From Rheinheimera sp. MMS21-TC3 (lineage in GTDB: Bacteria > Pseudomonadota > Gammaproteobacteria > Enterobacterales > Alteromonadaceae), in the NCBI RefSeq assembly GCF_032229285.1, contig NZ_CP135084.1, forward strand, positions 1 through 64,000: a stretch of 64,000 nt of DNA, read 5' to 3'. The notes under the pieces were generated by a model. It was not told where the DNA came from, did not search any database, and worked only from the letters and a program-made list of their open reading frames with translations. The position numbers were made by a program, and so were the translations under genes. Numbering within the stretch: position 1 is the stretch's first letter; every line of letters begins with the position of its first letter. Of the stretch, positions 20,697-30,086 are shown piece after piece.

Positions 20697-20952
20697 TTTC
20701 TTTACTCATTATTGTTGGTGAAAAATAATTAATTATAAACGAATCCACCAGTTCGCATATAAAACGATAATTTCAGACTAAAATATCTAATACTATTAAG
20801 GCAATATTAGATGTTATACAGATAACCTGATTATTTACAATAACAGTTTACACTAACCTATGCTGTCGTGGCAAAGCCCTCTAAATTTCCTTACTACTTA
20901 CTCATAATATCTAGCTATAAACTAACCTAATTTAAAAACTTAGGGTTATTAT

Positions 20953-21468
20953 TTAGTGAGCATGCTCATTTTTTGGTTTTACACTTAAAGCTGGAAACTT
21001 ATGAGTGGCAAAAGCACTATGGCAACTTACACAAGAGCGGTTCATTTCAGAAAAGTAAAAATTAACTAACTCAGGCTTTTTATGTTTAGCCGCATGCTCA
21101 AGCATACCGGCTAAATAATGGAAGTTTTCATCCTTTTCAATAAATTCAGCAGGTAGCAGTGAATGTAGCTCTTCCACTTGAGCTTTGCTTAAATGCTGCA
21201 TTAATATATAGCTACTTTTTATTTTTCCGGCCGTGGTTTCAATTTCACTCCAATTACCAGAAGCATAAGCCGGAATAATCGACATCATGCCATATTGGAT
21301 AGCCTGCATTTCTTGAGAAAGCAAACTGCGTAAATCTGCTGACAATGCTTGCACTCCAGCAGATGCAGCTTGGGTTTTAACAGGTTCTTGATGTTTATGC
21401 TGATCATCGGCATAACTCAAACCCGGCAATAAAACGGCAAGAAGTGAGATGCAAATAATATTTTTCAT
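20953..21468 (-). CDS. Periplasmic cytochrome c-like protein with one C-terminal CxxCH
   Basis: 171 residues from MKNIICISLLAVLLPGLSYA, a signal peptide. A mostly helical body follows, with one heme c site near the end, NRSCVSCHSAFATHKFP. A four-helix body with a C-terminal CxxCH is the arrangement of cytochrome c'-type proteins. The His-rich piece DDQHKHQ after the signal and the NEHAH end are notable. The start at 21468 is chosen over 21480 because the signal peptide begins there. Electron partner unknown. Confidence 0.75.
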   Translation of the reverse strand: MKNIICISLLAVLLPGLSYADDQHKHQEPVKTQAASAGVQALSADLRSLLSQEMQAIQYGMMSIIPAYASGNWSEIETTAGKIKSSYILMQHLSKAQVEELHSLLPAEFIEKDENFHYLAGMLEHAAKHKKPELVNFYFSEMNRSCVSCHSAFATHKFPALSVKPKNEHAH

Positions 21469-21529
21469 ATTAGGCTCCATGTTAAGGCCAGTTAAACTGT
21501 TTAATTTAACACTTAAACTTGCCGTGAAA

Positions 21530-21952
21530 TTAGCTTGCTAATAACGAGGCAAGTAACGTATCTATTTCAGTTTTAAGTTCTTTATCTTCAATTTTATTCG
21601 CGCTAATTTTTGCATTTTGCAAGTTTTGAATGGCCTCATCAATTTGGCCTAATTCAATTTGCAATGTCGCCATTGAAAAAGCGATTGATGCCATATGGTC
21701 TTTTAAATTCATGGCTGTCGCTTTTGTAAGCGCTTTTTCGTAGCCAGCTAAGGCTTGGCTTAAATCTTCGGTAAAATCAGCGAGGGTTTCCCACTGCTCT
21801 GGGTGATCTTTATCTGTGTTTTCATTATCAATACAAATAGCTTTTAGCTCTGCATAAAGTGAGTCAAAAGCTTCTTTATTACCCTTATTATCTGCTGCCA
21901 TTAACTTTTCAGCTAAGCTATATACCGATTTATATATTTTGGTGTTAATCAT
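21530..21952 (-). CDS. TPR-like hypothetical protein
   Basis: 140 residues, all helical, acidic. Helical pairs such as LADFTEDLSQALAGYEKALTKATA and ASIAFSMATLQIELGQIDEAIQNLQNAK resemble tetratricopeptide repeats. No signal peptide. Its start overlaps the stop of the upstream gene by one base, so the two are co-translated. I do not recognise the family. Confidence 0.7.
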   Translation of the reverse strand: MINTKIYKSVYSLAEKLMAADNKGNKEAFDSLYAELKAICIDNENTDKDHPEQWETLADFTEDLSQALAGYEKALTKATAMNLKDHMASIAFSMATLQIELGQIDEAIQNLQNAKISANKIEDKELKTEIDTLLASLLAS

Positions 21953-22245
21953 TACCTTTTCTCATCTAAGGTTGTTACTCCAGCGACTTCTAACACTGTC
22001 TTCACTTCAGCCCGCTCTATTATTTTCACTAGCATTGATTGCACTACTTCATCTGCTCGCACATCTGTTGTACTAGTGAAGCGCTGCTCTTGAATCGCTC
22101 CACCTTCTTCTGCCATCAGCTGAATAACTACCTCGTTAGCACAGTCTTTGCTGCTACCAAAATAGGCTATCGATATTTGTGGATAACCTTTAAAGCCTGC
22201 TTTTACTAATTTAGCAATGCGCTTTTTAGCTTTATCTATATGCAC
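21952..22245 (-). CDS. Hypothetical protein, first gene of a two-gene operon
   Basis: 97 residues, cytoplasmic. It has a basic start (MHIDKAKKRIAKLVKAGFKG), a central beta-rich part (ISIAYFGSSKDCANEVVIQLMAEEGG) and the end VAGVTTLDEKR. It is translationally coupled to the TPR-like gene. No motif recognised. The pair looks like a small functional unit. Confidence 0.7.
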   Translation of the reverse strand: MHIDKAKKRIAKLVKAGFKGYPQISIAYFGSSKDCANEVVIQLMAEEGGAIQEQRFTSTTDVRADEVVQSMLVKIIERAEVKTVLEVAGVTTLDEKR

Positions 22246-22332
22246 AGTTAACTCCTAATCTGCTTTACTTAAGCAGTGTGCGCTACAAGCTTAAAAAGAT
22301 ACAGCAAGCGATGTAATTAACTAACATTAATA

Positions 22333-22908
22333 TTAGCTTGGTTTACGCGCCAGCATAGTCGCAAATTGTAATTGAGCACCATTGTGCATTGTACCTATAT
22401 CTTCGTTGTACTTAATTAGCTGCCATCCTTTATAGGCTTCAGCTAACTGCCCTGCTTGTAAGGTAAACGGAAAGCGTACAGGGCAAGGGTGTTGCTGCGT
22501 GTTCATAGCGCAAACAATCAAGTTATAACCACCCGCTAGCGTACTGCTTTGCATATCGGCAATAACAGAGTCAACACGGGCGGGGTCAATAAACATTAAG
22601 GTAACAGTGCAAGCAATAAAGCCATAATTGGCATTTAAATTTGCTTGATTAATGTCATAAACAACAGCTTTAACATTGGTCATTTGCTCTTTATTAATAA
22701 TGCTCTGCAGCATATCAATAGCAATAGGGTTTGAATCTATAGCAGTAACGTTAAAGCCCAGCTGGCCAAGGTAAACCGCATTGCGACCATTAGAGCAGCC
22801 CATGTCTAACGCAGCACAAGGTGCTATTACTTTAGCTGCTTCTACTACTTCACTATGGGCGGGGTTTAAGCCGTATTGGCTATTTAAGTCAACTGTCATG
22901 GTTATCAC
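22333..22908 (-). CDS. TehB-like SAM-dependent methyltransferase
   Basis: 191 residues. The SAM-binding motif I is ALDMGCSNGRNAVYLGQLGF, followed by VTAIDSNPIAIDML and a motif-II-like ANYGFIACTVTLMFID. The MGCxNGRNxxYL signature and size match TehB, which methylates tellurite and selenite and gives resistance. Substrate is inferred from family only. Single gene. Confidence 0.8.
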   Translation of the reverse strand: MITMTVDLNSQYGLNPAHSEVVEAAKVIAPCAALDMGCSNGRNAVYLGQLGFNVTAIDSNPIAIDMLQSIINKEQMTNVKAVVYDINQANLNANYGFIACTVTLMFIDPARVDSVIADMQSSTLAGGYNLIVCAMNTQQHPCPVRFPFTLQAGQLAEAYKGWQLIKYNEDIGTMHNGAQLQFATMLARKPS

Positions 22909-22949
22909 TTTTTTTGAAGTACAGACAGTGATCTTACTACTAATTTTAC

Positions 22950-23822
22950 TTAATTAAATATACCTAAAGGGTTAGTCGCTAACCACTGTAATGGCACTTG
23001 TTGCAAGCTTTGCTGCAACAGCGCACGTTGGTAACGCAACATAAAAGCTATGTAGGGTTGTAGTTCAGAGCGCTGCGGTAGCTTTAGGGCGGTAGCATGC
23101 TGCTTGGCCGGATAAGCGTGCTCGGTGGCATGGTGGCTAAACCAGTTAAACTCAGGCACAGCAAAATGGCTAAAGCCTTCTCGTATTGCAATATCAAAAC
23201 CTTCTGGATCTAAATCACCAAAATACTTTAAAGGCCCATAAGCACCAGCTTGCCAACGTTTAAGCAGATTTTTTCTGCCTGAGCTGTAATATGCATCGCC
23301 ACGATAAATCACTAAACTGCTAGGCAGTAACGGCAGCGTAAAACATTGCCAGTCATAGAAGCAATCTAAGTTTTCAATCACCACAAGTTCAGTAAACTGC
23401 GCTAATGCGAGTTCGCGTTGGTCTTGATCGAGAATTTGCCCGCCAAAAGCTCGCAACACTCGCTGTTCACGAGGTGATATTCGCACACTTTTATGCTCAG
23501 CCCCGCCTTGCGCTAGCTGCTCTGTGCTGGTCAGCTTTAAATCTGTATTAAGTGCGGCTAGCCCCTGCTGCTCTAGGTGCTCGGCTATGGCCTGAACCAG
23601 TTCTGATGTGTAGGTATATTCTAGGCCATATGCTAAAGCAGAATTTAGCTCAATCTCTGGCAAAATAACATTAGGATCGGCTATTAAGTCTTGCTGGTAA
23701 CACCAAGCTAACAGCTTGAGATCAGTTTTCTTAAGTTTGCGTACCACTTGGCTTTGAAAGCGCAGTTTAGCTATTAATGCTTGCAGCAAATTGCGCTCTA
23801 GTGGGCTAAGATCGCGAGTCAT
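22950..23822 (-). CDS. MksG/JetD-like Toprim-type protein of a Wadjet-like condensin
   Basis: 290 residues, last gene of the four-gene cluster, overlapping the kleisin gene by 4 nt. The C-terminal half has a Toprim-like layout: an acidic strand end VVIENLDCFYDW (Glu) followed by LKYFGDLDPEGFDI (DxD). This is where JetD/MksG nucleases carry their catalytic residues. The N-terminal half is probably a DNA-binding helical region. In Wadjet systems the MksG/JetD subunit cleaves circular plasmid DNA extruded by the SMC motor. That role here is by context; I could not confirm the exact Pfam family. Confidence 0.75.
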   Translation of the reverse strand: MTRDLSPLERNLLQALIAKLRFQSQVVRKLKKTDLKLLAWCYQQDLIADPNVILPEIELNSALAYGLEYTYTSELVQAIAEHLEQQGLAALNTDLKLTSTEQLAQGGAEHKSVRISPREQRVLRAFGGQILDQDQRELALAQFTELVVIENLDCFYDWQCFTLPLLPSSLVIYRGDAYYSSGRKNLLKRWQAGAYGPLKYFGDLDPEGFDIAIREGFSHFAVPEFNWFSHHATEHAYPAKQHATALKLPQRSELQPYIAFMLRYQRALLQQSLQQVPLQWLATNPLGIFN

Positions 23823-25078
23823 GCCGCATAGTACCTCACAGCCAGATCTTCAATAATATAAACGTGATTAAACTTACTTATTTGCCGTTCATCACGGCTT
23901 AGGGTAAATAGCTTTTGCTCGTGACGTGGTAGCGCATTGTACTCTGCCAAGATTTGAAACAACCAGGCTTCTGGCGGCCAGTCTAATTGCTGCTCAGTTA
24001 AAAAGGCGAGTGCCGAGATAGGCTGCGCTACTTCACAGACATAAATAAAGTAGCGCATGGCATCTTCTTTTAGCTGCTGCTGCCTGGCTTCAACTACTTG
24101 TTGCTGAGCCGAAGTTTTAACCGCGTCGGCCGTTACGCTTAAAACATCTGTGTTAGCTTTTATAGCCTGCTCGCGATATAAGCTATGCACTAAGTGCGCT
24201 AACTCTGGCTGCTGCTGTTGTTTATCTAACGCAACCGCTGCTGCGGGCACTATAGGCGCGGCGCAATTCACTAGCGCGGGCACTTGGCTACGATAAGAGT
24301 AATCACCAACCATAAAACCAGGATGTTCACGTAAAAAGCCGGCCATATTCAGTACTAATAAACTGCGCTCTTGCTGCTGGCGAAAACGGGTCATCAGCTC
24401 AACCAAGCGTTTTTGTACTTCCAGTAAACTGCCGTGATGGGCACTCATTTGTTGCTGCAATCGGCTAACCAATATCTTGCGTAAAGTTGGGTTGCCTTCT
24501 GCCAGCTCAATTAATTCTGCAAAGTCAATTAACGACAAGCCATCTATTAAGCGTTTAATTTGCTGCTGAGCACGGCTATTTTCACGAATTTTGTCACTTA
24601 GGTTACTAACAAAGCCAAAGTTGCTATTTAGGCGGTGCCACAAACTAAATATAGCCTCTTCAAATTGCGCCGCTAAATCATATACGGCTTCATCAAGGCG
24701 TAGCATTTGACTATCTAGCCTTAAGCTATCGCCAAGGCGCTGCGCTTCACGTAGGGCTTCAACAAAACCACGAATGCTTACTAGCTTATCGGCAATATCG
24801 GCATGAATAGCGCGGCGGCTTTCGTCAGTAACTAAAGCGGCAATAAGTTGGGTTACCGGATGGCGCAGCTTTAATTCATGACTAGCGTCGGGCTGGTATA
24901 ATACACGAGCATTAATAAGCTTTTTTAGCGTGCGCTCGCTGACTGATGCCGGGTCTATGCCGCCGGTTAAATAACCCTGCATCAACAATTTTCCGTTATC
25001 GCCAATTAGCTTTAAACGCTCAACGCCCACATCAAACAAACTGCTTAAATGCTGTTTATCGTCGTCAGATACTGCCAT
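23819..25078 (-). CDS. MksF/JetA-like kleisin subunit
   Basis: 419 residues. The N-terminal part (LRHPVTQLIAALVTDESRRAIHADIADKL) and the helical middle (FEEAIFSLWHRLNSNFGFVSNLSDKIRENSRAQQQIKRLIDG) resemble the large winged-helix kleisins of Mks systems. The end (EVAQPISALAFLTEQQLDWPPEAWLFQILAEYN) would be the second SMC-binding domain. It bridges the two SMC heads and holds the KITE subunit. It shares one base with the preceding gene's stop and overlaps the next gene by 4 nt. The call relies on operon context as much as on sequence. Confidence 0.7.
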   Translation of the reverse strand: MAVSDDDKQHLSSLFDVGVERLKLIGDNGKLLMQGYLTGGIDPASVSERTLKKLINARVLYQPDASHELKLRHPVTQLIAALVTDESRRAIHADIADKLVSIRGFVEALREAQRLGDSLRLDSQMLRLDEAVYDLAAQFEEAIFSLWHRLNSNFGFVSNLSDKIRENSRAQQQIKRLIDGLSLIDFAELIELAEGNPTLRKILVSRLQQQMSAHHGSLLEVQKRLVELMTRFRQQQERSLLVLNMAGFLREHPGFMVGDYSYRSQVPALVNCAAPIVPAAAVALDKQQQQPELAHLVHSLYREQAIKANTDVLSVTADAVKTSAQQQVVEARQQQLKEDAMRYFIYVCEVAQPISALAFLTEQQLDWPPEAWLFQILAEYNALPRHEQKLFTLSRDERQISKFNHVYIIEDLAVRYYAA

Positions 25079-25698
25079 TACAACAACTCCGTTTGGCTTT
25101 GGCTAACTTCAAGTGGAATGTTTTCTTCGTCTTTAATAAAACGTACTAATTCCAACAAATAATCAATTTTTCCTGTTACCGTAAAATACAAACGACTCGT
25201 GTGCGGCTGTAAAAGATAGCCGTGTTCCACTAAACGTTTGGCAACTTGCTTAGCTTGGCCATCTACCGAGTCTGCGCTAGAGCCAAAGAACTTATCGCTA
25301 GCCAAATTTTGCAAGCGCTGGCGTAAACTGGGGTTATCTTCTGTTTTTACCATCAGCTCTTGCAGTTTTAGCGTATCGCCCGCGGTTAAAATGCCATCGC
25401 TGCCCATAGCTTCTTGCACATAAGTTAACCATTCCAATAAGGGCAGTAACGAGCCCATTACTATGCCTAATGACTGTTTTAAATGCTCTCGGGCAGGGTC
25501 GTCAATATCACGGTAAGCCAAAAAGTACACGCTGTTATCATCGTTACAGGCCAGCCGGCGATTTAATGGTTTTAAATAATCATCAATACTTTGCCGCACC
25601 TCGTCATGCTGCAATTTGGCAAAATACTCTTCGTCAGTAATGGCGCAAACAAAGTGACCGGCCAATAACTTCTCCAACAAGGGGCCATGCAGCATCAT
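25078..25698 (-). CDS. MksE/JetB-like KITE subunit
   Basis: 206 residues: LLEKLLAGHFVCAITDEEYFAKL, YLKPLNRRLACNDDNSVYFLAY and a C-terminal winged-helix-like piece (AKRLVEHGYLLQPHTSRLYFTVTGKIDYLLELVRFI). The pattern of a short N-terminal block, then a Y-F-L-A-Y strand, then a late winged helix matches MksE/JetB proteins (DUF4194-like). It overlaps the SMC gene by 4 nt, so stoichiometric co-translation is likely. Confidence 0.72.
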   Translation of the reverse strand: MMLHGPLLEKLLAGHFVCAITDEEYFAKLQHDEVRQSIDDYLKPLNRRLACNDDNSVYFLAYRDIDDPAREHLKQSLGIVMGSLLPLLEWLTYVQEAMGSDGILTAGDTLKLQELMVKTEDNPSLRQRLQNLASDKFFGSSADSVDGQAKQVAKRLVEHGYLLQPHTSRLYFTVTGKIDYLLELVRFIKDEENIPLEVSQSQTELL

Positions 25699-28600
25699 AG
25701 TTGTGCCTCCTCTGGTTTAGCACTTCGCTGCAAGTCTTGCAGCTTTTTTGATAACTCTGATAGTCGCGGTTTAATTCGCTTTAGTTGGCCTTTATTAGGT
25801 AACTCGGCGTGCGGCTCTATTAAGTATTTGTGTTTAAACAGCAACAACACATCTGATTCCGGGTTAGGAAAAGCACCAACAATATCAATATTGTTATGGT
25901 TACAGGCAGTAAATAGCTTTTCTACGTTGTGATAAGCTAAGGTACCTATTTCATCAATAGGCCAATGAATAGTCACACCCGCCGCATCGGGCCTTAACAA
26001 ACGGGTAAAGGCCAGTAAAAACTTACATAAAATTAAATACGCCATGCCATGACTTGATGAGTCAGTTAACTGGCGATCATTTCTAATCACCACTGGCTCG
26101 CCATTTTCAATCAAATTTAATTGCAGTTTTAACAAAGACTCTATGCTGTATTCTTGGTTAGCCTTAAGTAAGTCTGCCACATCACTTAAATGCTCTAAAT
26201 ACTCACTAGGCGGCACAGGCTCACCCGAGGCTTGCCACTGCCGATAATGATAGGTCATCTCCTTTAATGGTTGCCAAAAGCTTAACTCATCAATGGTTGA
26301 GCTAATTTTTACTTCAGCTTTATCTATACCATCTAAGGTTAGCTCGTCTCCCACCGCTTGGGTTAACCGACGGCTGTAGTCGCTAACCCTTTTGTGAATA
26401 TCATTAAACACCGTAAAAAACTTAAATAAAGCAGTACCTATAGTTTTACCTTGCGCTATGGTTTGCTGCTGTTTAGCTTCAAGCACGGCAATAATTTCGG
26501 CCAACGCCTTTACTCGCGCTTGCCTATCTGGCGCCGTGCCTAAATTAGCTAAAGAGTGCTCCATAAAACGGACAAATTCGCTATCGGCATCTTTACGAAT
26601 ATCTGCCTCTAACGCATTTACGCCATCGTCTAAACGCTTATCTAATTTATGTTTATCATCTAATAATTGCTGTGCTCTTGCTATATGTTCGCTAACGTCG
26701 CCTTGCTCCAGCCCAGCCACAGCTTCTTGCGATGGCGCTTGTACCGCTACTGTTAAGTCAGCCATGCGCGACATTAAAGCTTGTAAGCTTTGCACTAGTC
26801 GCTCGGCTTTTTCTAGCTGTTCTTTTAACTGAATAAGCTGGCTATTGTCAGCTTGTTGCTTAGCTTTATAGTCAGCCTCATGGCGTTCTAACGCTGTTGT
26901 TGCTTCACGCCATTGCTGCTTTGCCAGTTGCTCTGTTTCTAACCACTTAGGCCGTAAACTAGCCCAAGTTACCTGCATAAACTGCTGATAACCACTAAAG
27001 GCATCGCGTTGATTTTCAGTGTCGCGAATATGCTGCTGCAAACTGCTAACTTGCTGTTTAATATGCTGTAGTTTCTTTTCGTCTACGCCTTGCTCGGCTA
27101 GCTTAGCGCTAAAAGCCTGCTCTAGCTCTTTATTGCGCTCTTTAGTGTTTGCAACTAACCGTGAAATTTCTGCTTCTAAATCATCAATTGCCTCTTGCAC
27201 TATTTGCAGTTGCTCTTGAAACTCTGCGGTTTGTTCAAGCGCCCGAGCTTGATGCTCAGTGACGACTTCAGCTAACGCAGTTTGCCGCTGCTGTTTAACT
27301 TGGCCTAATTGCTGTTGCAGCTGATCCAGGCGCTGCTGAATAGCTTTTTTGCGCTCTTTATCTAACTGGGCATGCTCATGGTTTAAGCGCTGCTTATGAT
27401 CACGGGCAAAGCCAACATTAGTTTCTAAACTACGTTGCTGCTGTTGCAGTGCATCTAATTCCTGCTGCTGTTGCTTAGCCTCATCTACCGCTTTTGCTAA
27501 GGCTTTTTCTGTTGTTTCTAGCTGAGCTTTTTGCCGTTGCCACTGCTCGCCAGCTTGCTCTAGTTGTTCCCGTAGGCGCTCTTCGGTAAGGGCGTAGTCA
27601 GGAACCTCAATGGCCTGTAGATCAAGTTGCAGTCCAAACACAGTGTCGTGGCTAGGTTCTAGTTGCGGGGTTAAATCGGTGCGTTGCAATAAAGGCTCGG
27701 CTAACACTCGGCCAAAGCTATGTTGCCAATGCTCTACATTTTGTGACAAAAACTGGCGTAAACTGCCGGCAGTTGGTTCTAAACGCTGGCGTAGCTGCTC
27801 AATTAACAGCTCGCCTTGGGCGGCAGCGCTACGGGCTTCTTTGGCATTTAAAGCAGCTTGCTCTCGCTGGCGTAAGGCACTGGTTAAACTACTTTGCTGC
27901 TTGGTTACCCTTTTACTGTGGCTATCAAGCTCTTGTTGCGCGTGGTCTAAACGTAAATCAACTAACTCTCTTTGTTCAAGCTCGGCGCTATTTAACATCG
28001 ACAAGTTAACTTGCGCTCGCTTAGCGGCTAATTCAGCTTGTAGTGTGGCTAACTGACTGTCGTACTGGCTACGAACAGTGTCTTGCTGTTGCAGCAATTG
28101 TTGATTCATAGTCTTGCTGGCATCTAGTTCAGCTTGATGAATACGGTTTTTCTGCTCGTTTTTATCTTTAATTTGGCTTTGAACTTTTGCCTTAGCTTGC
28201 TCAAGCTGCTGGGCTAATTTTAACTTATGAGCCTGCAACTCTTGCTCGGCGCCTTTATGCGCTTCAATCATTATAGTGTAGTGCTGCTCTAGCTGTTGCA
28301 GCTCATTACGACGCTCGGGTAATTGCTCTAATTCTCGGCCAATTCGTTCAATATCGACGTCTCGGTAATTATCATAGGTATTTTGCGCGGCTTCTAGCTG
28401 GTGTTGGCTTTTGGCTAAATCGGCCGCAGCGTCATTTTTTTTATCGCGTAGAGTACTGCGACCTTGCTCGTATACACTATTAGCTTCAGCTATAGCTCGC
28501 TTTAGCTGCTGCATAGCTGCTTCAGTATCGGCTTTATGCTGGCGTTGCTGATTAAAGCCTTGTTCAACTAAGGCTTTTAAATACCATAAGGTGGCTAGTG

Positions 28601-29387
28601 TGGCTGTGCGTTTACCGTTAATACGTTCAATATCCTGCAAAGATTGCTGCAGTTTATCTAGCTTCATAAACTGTTTCATATCGCGTAACCAGCTGCGAAT
28701 TTTATCGCCCGTCATCGTATTAGCTGGCCGTTGATAACCGTCTTCTTCTAAAATAGCGGCTAACATACTCTTAAGGGTGTCCATTTTGCCTTCTTTGGCA
28801 TGCACCGCTGATACTAGCTTTTCTATATGACGTAAATTATGTTTATCTTGTGCTAAGCCGTAACGACCAGCCAGCTGACGATGCTTTAAGCTTTCGCTGC
28901 GGCTACTGCGATCATTTTTTATATCGTTCAGTATAATATTGCGATATTCGGTGGTATTAGAGATTTTGGCCGCTATATCAACACCCGCCGCCCGTATATA
29001 TTGCGCCCAATCGTTATATTCACGCGCTACTACACCGGCTTTGGTTTCTAGTAAATAGTGTTCGGGCAAATAAGGTGCATCGACAAAGCGATAATCCACA
29101 CCATCAGCGCGTTTGGTCAACACCACTTGCGCTATGCCATGCTGTGGCCGTTCGTATTCATAAATAACATAGCTATTTTTGTGCGGCAGATAATATTTAT
29201 CAAAACTTAACCGAGTGCGCGGCACCACTTTATTGGGTAGCTCACCGTAAAACACCGGGATCATCCGCTGCAAAGTGGTTTTGCCCGACGCATTACTACC
29301 ACAAATATTGGTATGACCGTTTAATTCTAATTCCACCACACCCGGCATATGGCCATGGATCATAATTATTTTTAGTAGCTTTGCCAT
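25695..29387 (-). CDS. MksB/JetC-like SMC ATPase
   Basis: 1230-residue SMC-type ATPase, the motor of the cluster. Walker A is GSNASGKTT near residue 35. A long first coiled coil runs from about 250 to 550. A hinge-like globular stretch follows (RLEPTAGSLRQFLSQNVEHWQHSFGRVL, about 560-620), then a second coiled coil to about 1000. The signature motif is DSSSHGMAYLILCKFLLAF and Walker B is VTIHWPIDEIG. The C-terminal AFPNPESDVLLLFKHKYLI closes the head domain. Gln-rich coils are encoded by CAG/CAA runs. It is the first gene of the operon and has no upstream partner on the same strand. MksB/JetC is favoured over RecN/SbcC because of the KITE-kleisin-Toprim neighbours. Confidence 0.85.
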   Translation of the reverse strand: MAKLLKIIMIHGHMPGVVELELNGHTNICGSNASGKTTLQRMIPVFYGELPNKVVPRTRLSFDKYYLPHKNSYVIYEYERPQHGIAQVVLTKRADGVDYRFVDAPYLPEHYLLETKAGVVAREYNDWAQYIRAAGVDIAAKISNTTEYRNIILNDIKNDRSSRSESLKHRQLAGRYGLAQDKHNLRHIEKLVSAVHAKEGKMDTLKSMLAAILEEDGYQRPANTMTGDKIRSWLRDMKQFMKLDKLQQSLQDIERINGKRTATLATLWYLKALVEQGFNQQRQHKADTEAAMQQLKRAIAEANSVYEQGRSTLRDKKNDAAADLAKSQHQLEAAQNTYDNYRDVDIERIGRELEQLPERRNELQQLEQHYTIMIEAHKGAEQELQAHKLKLAQQLEQAKAKVQSQIKDKNEQKNRIHQAELDASKTMNQQLLQQQDTVRSQYDSQLATLQAELAAKRAQVNLSMLNSAELEQRELVDLRLDHAQQELDSHSKRVTKQQSSLTSALRQREQAALNAKEARSAAAQGELLIEQLRQRLEPTAGSLRQFLSQNVEHWQHSFGRVLAEPLLQRTDLTPQLEPSHDTVFGLQLDLQAIEVPDYALTEERLREQLEQAGEQWQRQKAQLETTEKALAKAVDEAKQQQQELDALQQQQRSLETNVGFARDHKQRLNHEHAQLDKERKKAIQQRLDQLQQQLGQVKQQRQTALAEVVTEHQARALEQTAEFQEQLQIVQEAIDDLEAEISRLVANTKERNKELEQAFSAKLAEQGVDEKKLQHIKQQVSSLQQHIRDTENQRDAFSGYQQFMQVTWASLRPKWLETEQLAKQQWREATTALERHEADYKAKQQADNSQLIQLKEQLEKAERLVQSLQALMSRMADLTVAVQAPSQEAVAGLEQGDVSEHIARAQQLLDDKHKLDKRLDDGVNALEADIRKDADSEFVRFMEHSLANLGTAPDRQARVKALAEIIAVLEAKQQQTIAQGKTIGTALFKFFTVFNDIHKRVSDYSRRLTQAVGDELTLDGIDKAEVKISSTIDELSFWQPLKEMTYHYRQWQASGEPVPPSEYLEHLSDVADLLKANQEYSIESLLKLQLNLIENGEPVVIRNDRQLTDSSSHGMAYLILCKFLLAFTRLLRPDAAGVTIHWPIDEIGTLAYHNVEKLFTACNHNNIDIVGAFPNPESDVLLLFKHKYLIEPHAELPNKGQLKRIKPRLSELSKKLQDLQRSAKPEEAQL

Positions 29388-29572
29388 GCGAGTCCTATAT
29401 AGCCTAACCAGTAAACAAGCTTAGATGCTGTATCATAACAATCAGAAAAGTAGGCGACTACTATTTATAGTGGGTTGTAACAGGATATTAAATGCTGGCA
29501 GCTAGATTGCTTTAGCCATACTGCGCTAGCCATCAAGGTGCAACCACAGCTTACGCCTTTATATAATAATTT

Positions 29573-29989
29573 TTAGATAAGGCTAATACCTGCCAATATT
29601 AGCAGCCCAACAGTAGCGGCTAAGCCGATAAGGTAAAAATACGAGCGTGGGCTAGGGTTCTTTTCAGTTGCAATAACGTAATACAACAGCATGTGAATTA
29701 TTCTAGCGCCAGAAAATGCCCAAATTAATGTGCCAGCCCAAAATGCATCTGCACCGATTAAAATTGCTAAGATTGCCCCGCCAAAAAAAACCGGAAAGTT
29801 TTCTAAGCTGTTCATAAAAGTGCGGTGCGCTCTAAATACAAACGAAGCATGACTTAAGCTTTCATCAATCTTGCCCGGAATAGCATTTTTTTGAGCGCTT
29901 TTAGAAAAAGCCGCTATCAGTGCCTGTATTATTAACGTGATAAGGGACATTAATAGCCCAGAATAAGCCAAAATATAGTTTTCTTTCAT
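29573..29989 (-). CDS. MAPEG-family membrane protein
   Basis: 138 residues with four helices. SHASFVFRAHRTFMNSLENFPVFFGG carries the MAPEG signature (R-x-x-x-x-N-x-x-E). Members include microsomal glutathione transferase-like proteins. Bacterial substrates are largely unknown. Single gene. Confidence 0.88.
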   Translation of the reverse strand: MKENYILAYSGLLMSLITLIIQALIAAFSKSAQKNAIPGKIDESLSHASFVFRAHRTFMNSLENFPVFFGGAILAILIGADAFWAGTLIWAFSGARIIHMLLYYVIATEKNPSPRSYFYLIGLAATVGLLILAGISLI

Positions 29990-30086
29990 AATGTTATAGC
30001 CTTAATTTATTAGGGATTAACCTATTGATTTTTAACTAACCAGTTAATAAAAAAGCGAAATAACAAAAAATAAACCGCTTAGTATT

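Noticed and set aside
26458..28056. Several plus-strand open frames inside the SMC gene
   Set aside because: Cys/Ser-rich shadows of Gln/Leu-rich coiled coil on the other strand; none has a convincing start.
22333..29387. Wadjet cluster as part of the integron or of a genomic island
   Set aside because: Composition resembles the flanking core genes, and no attC, integrase or tRNA junction was seen around it.
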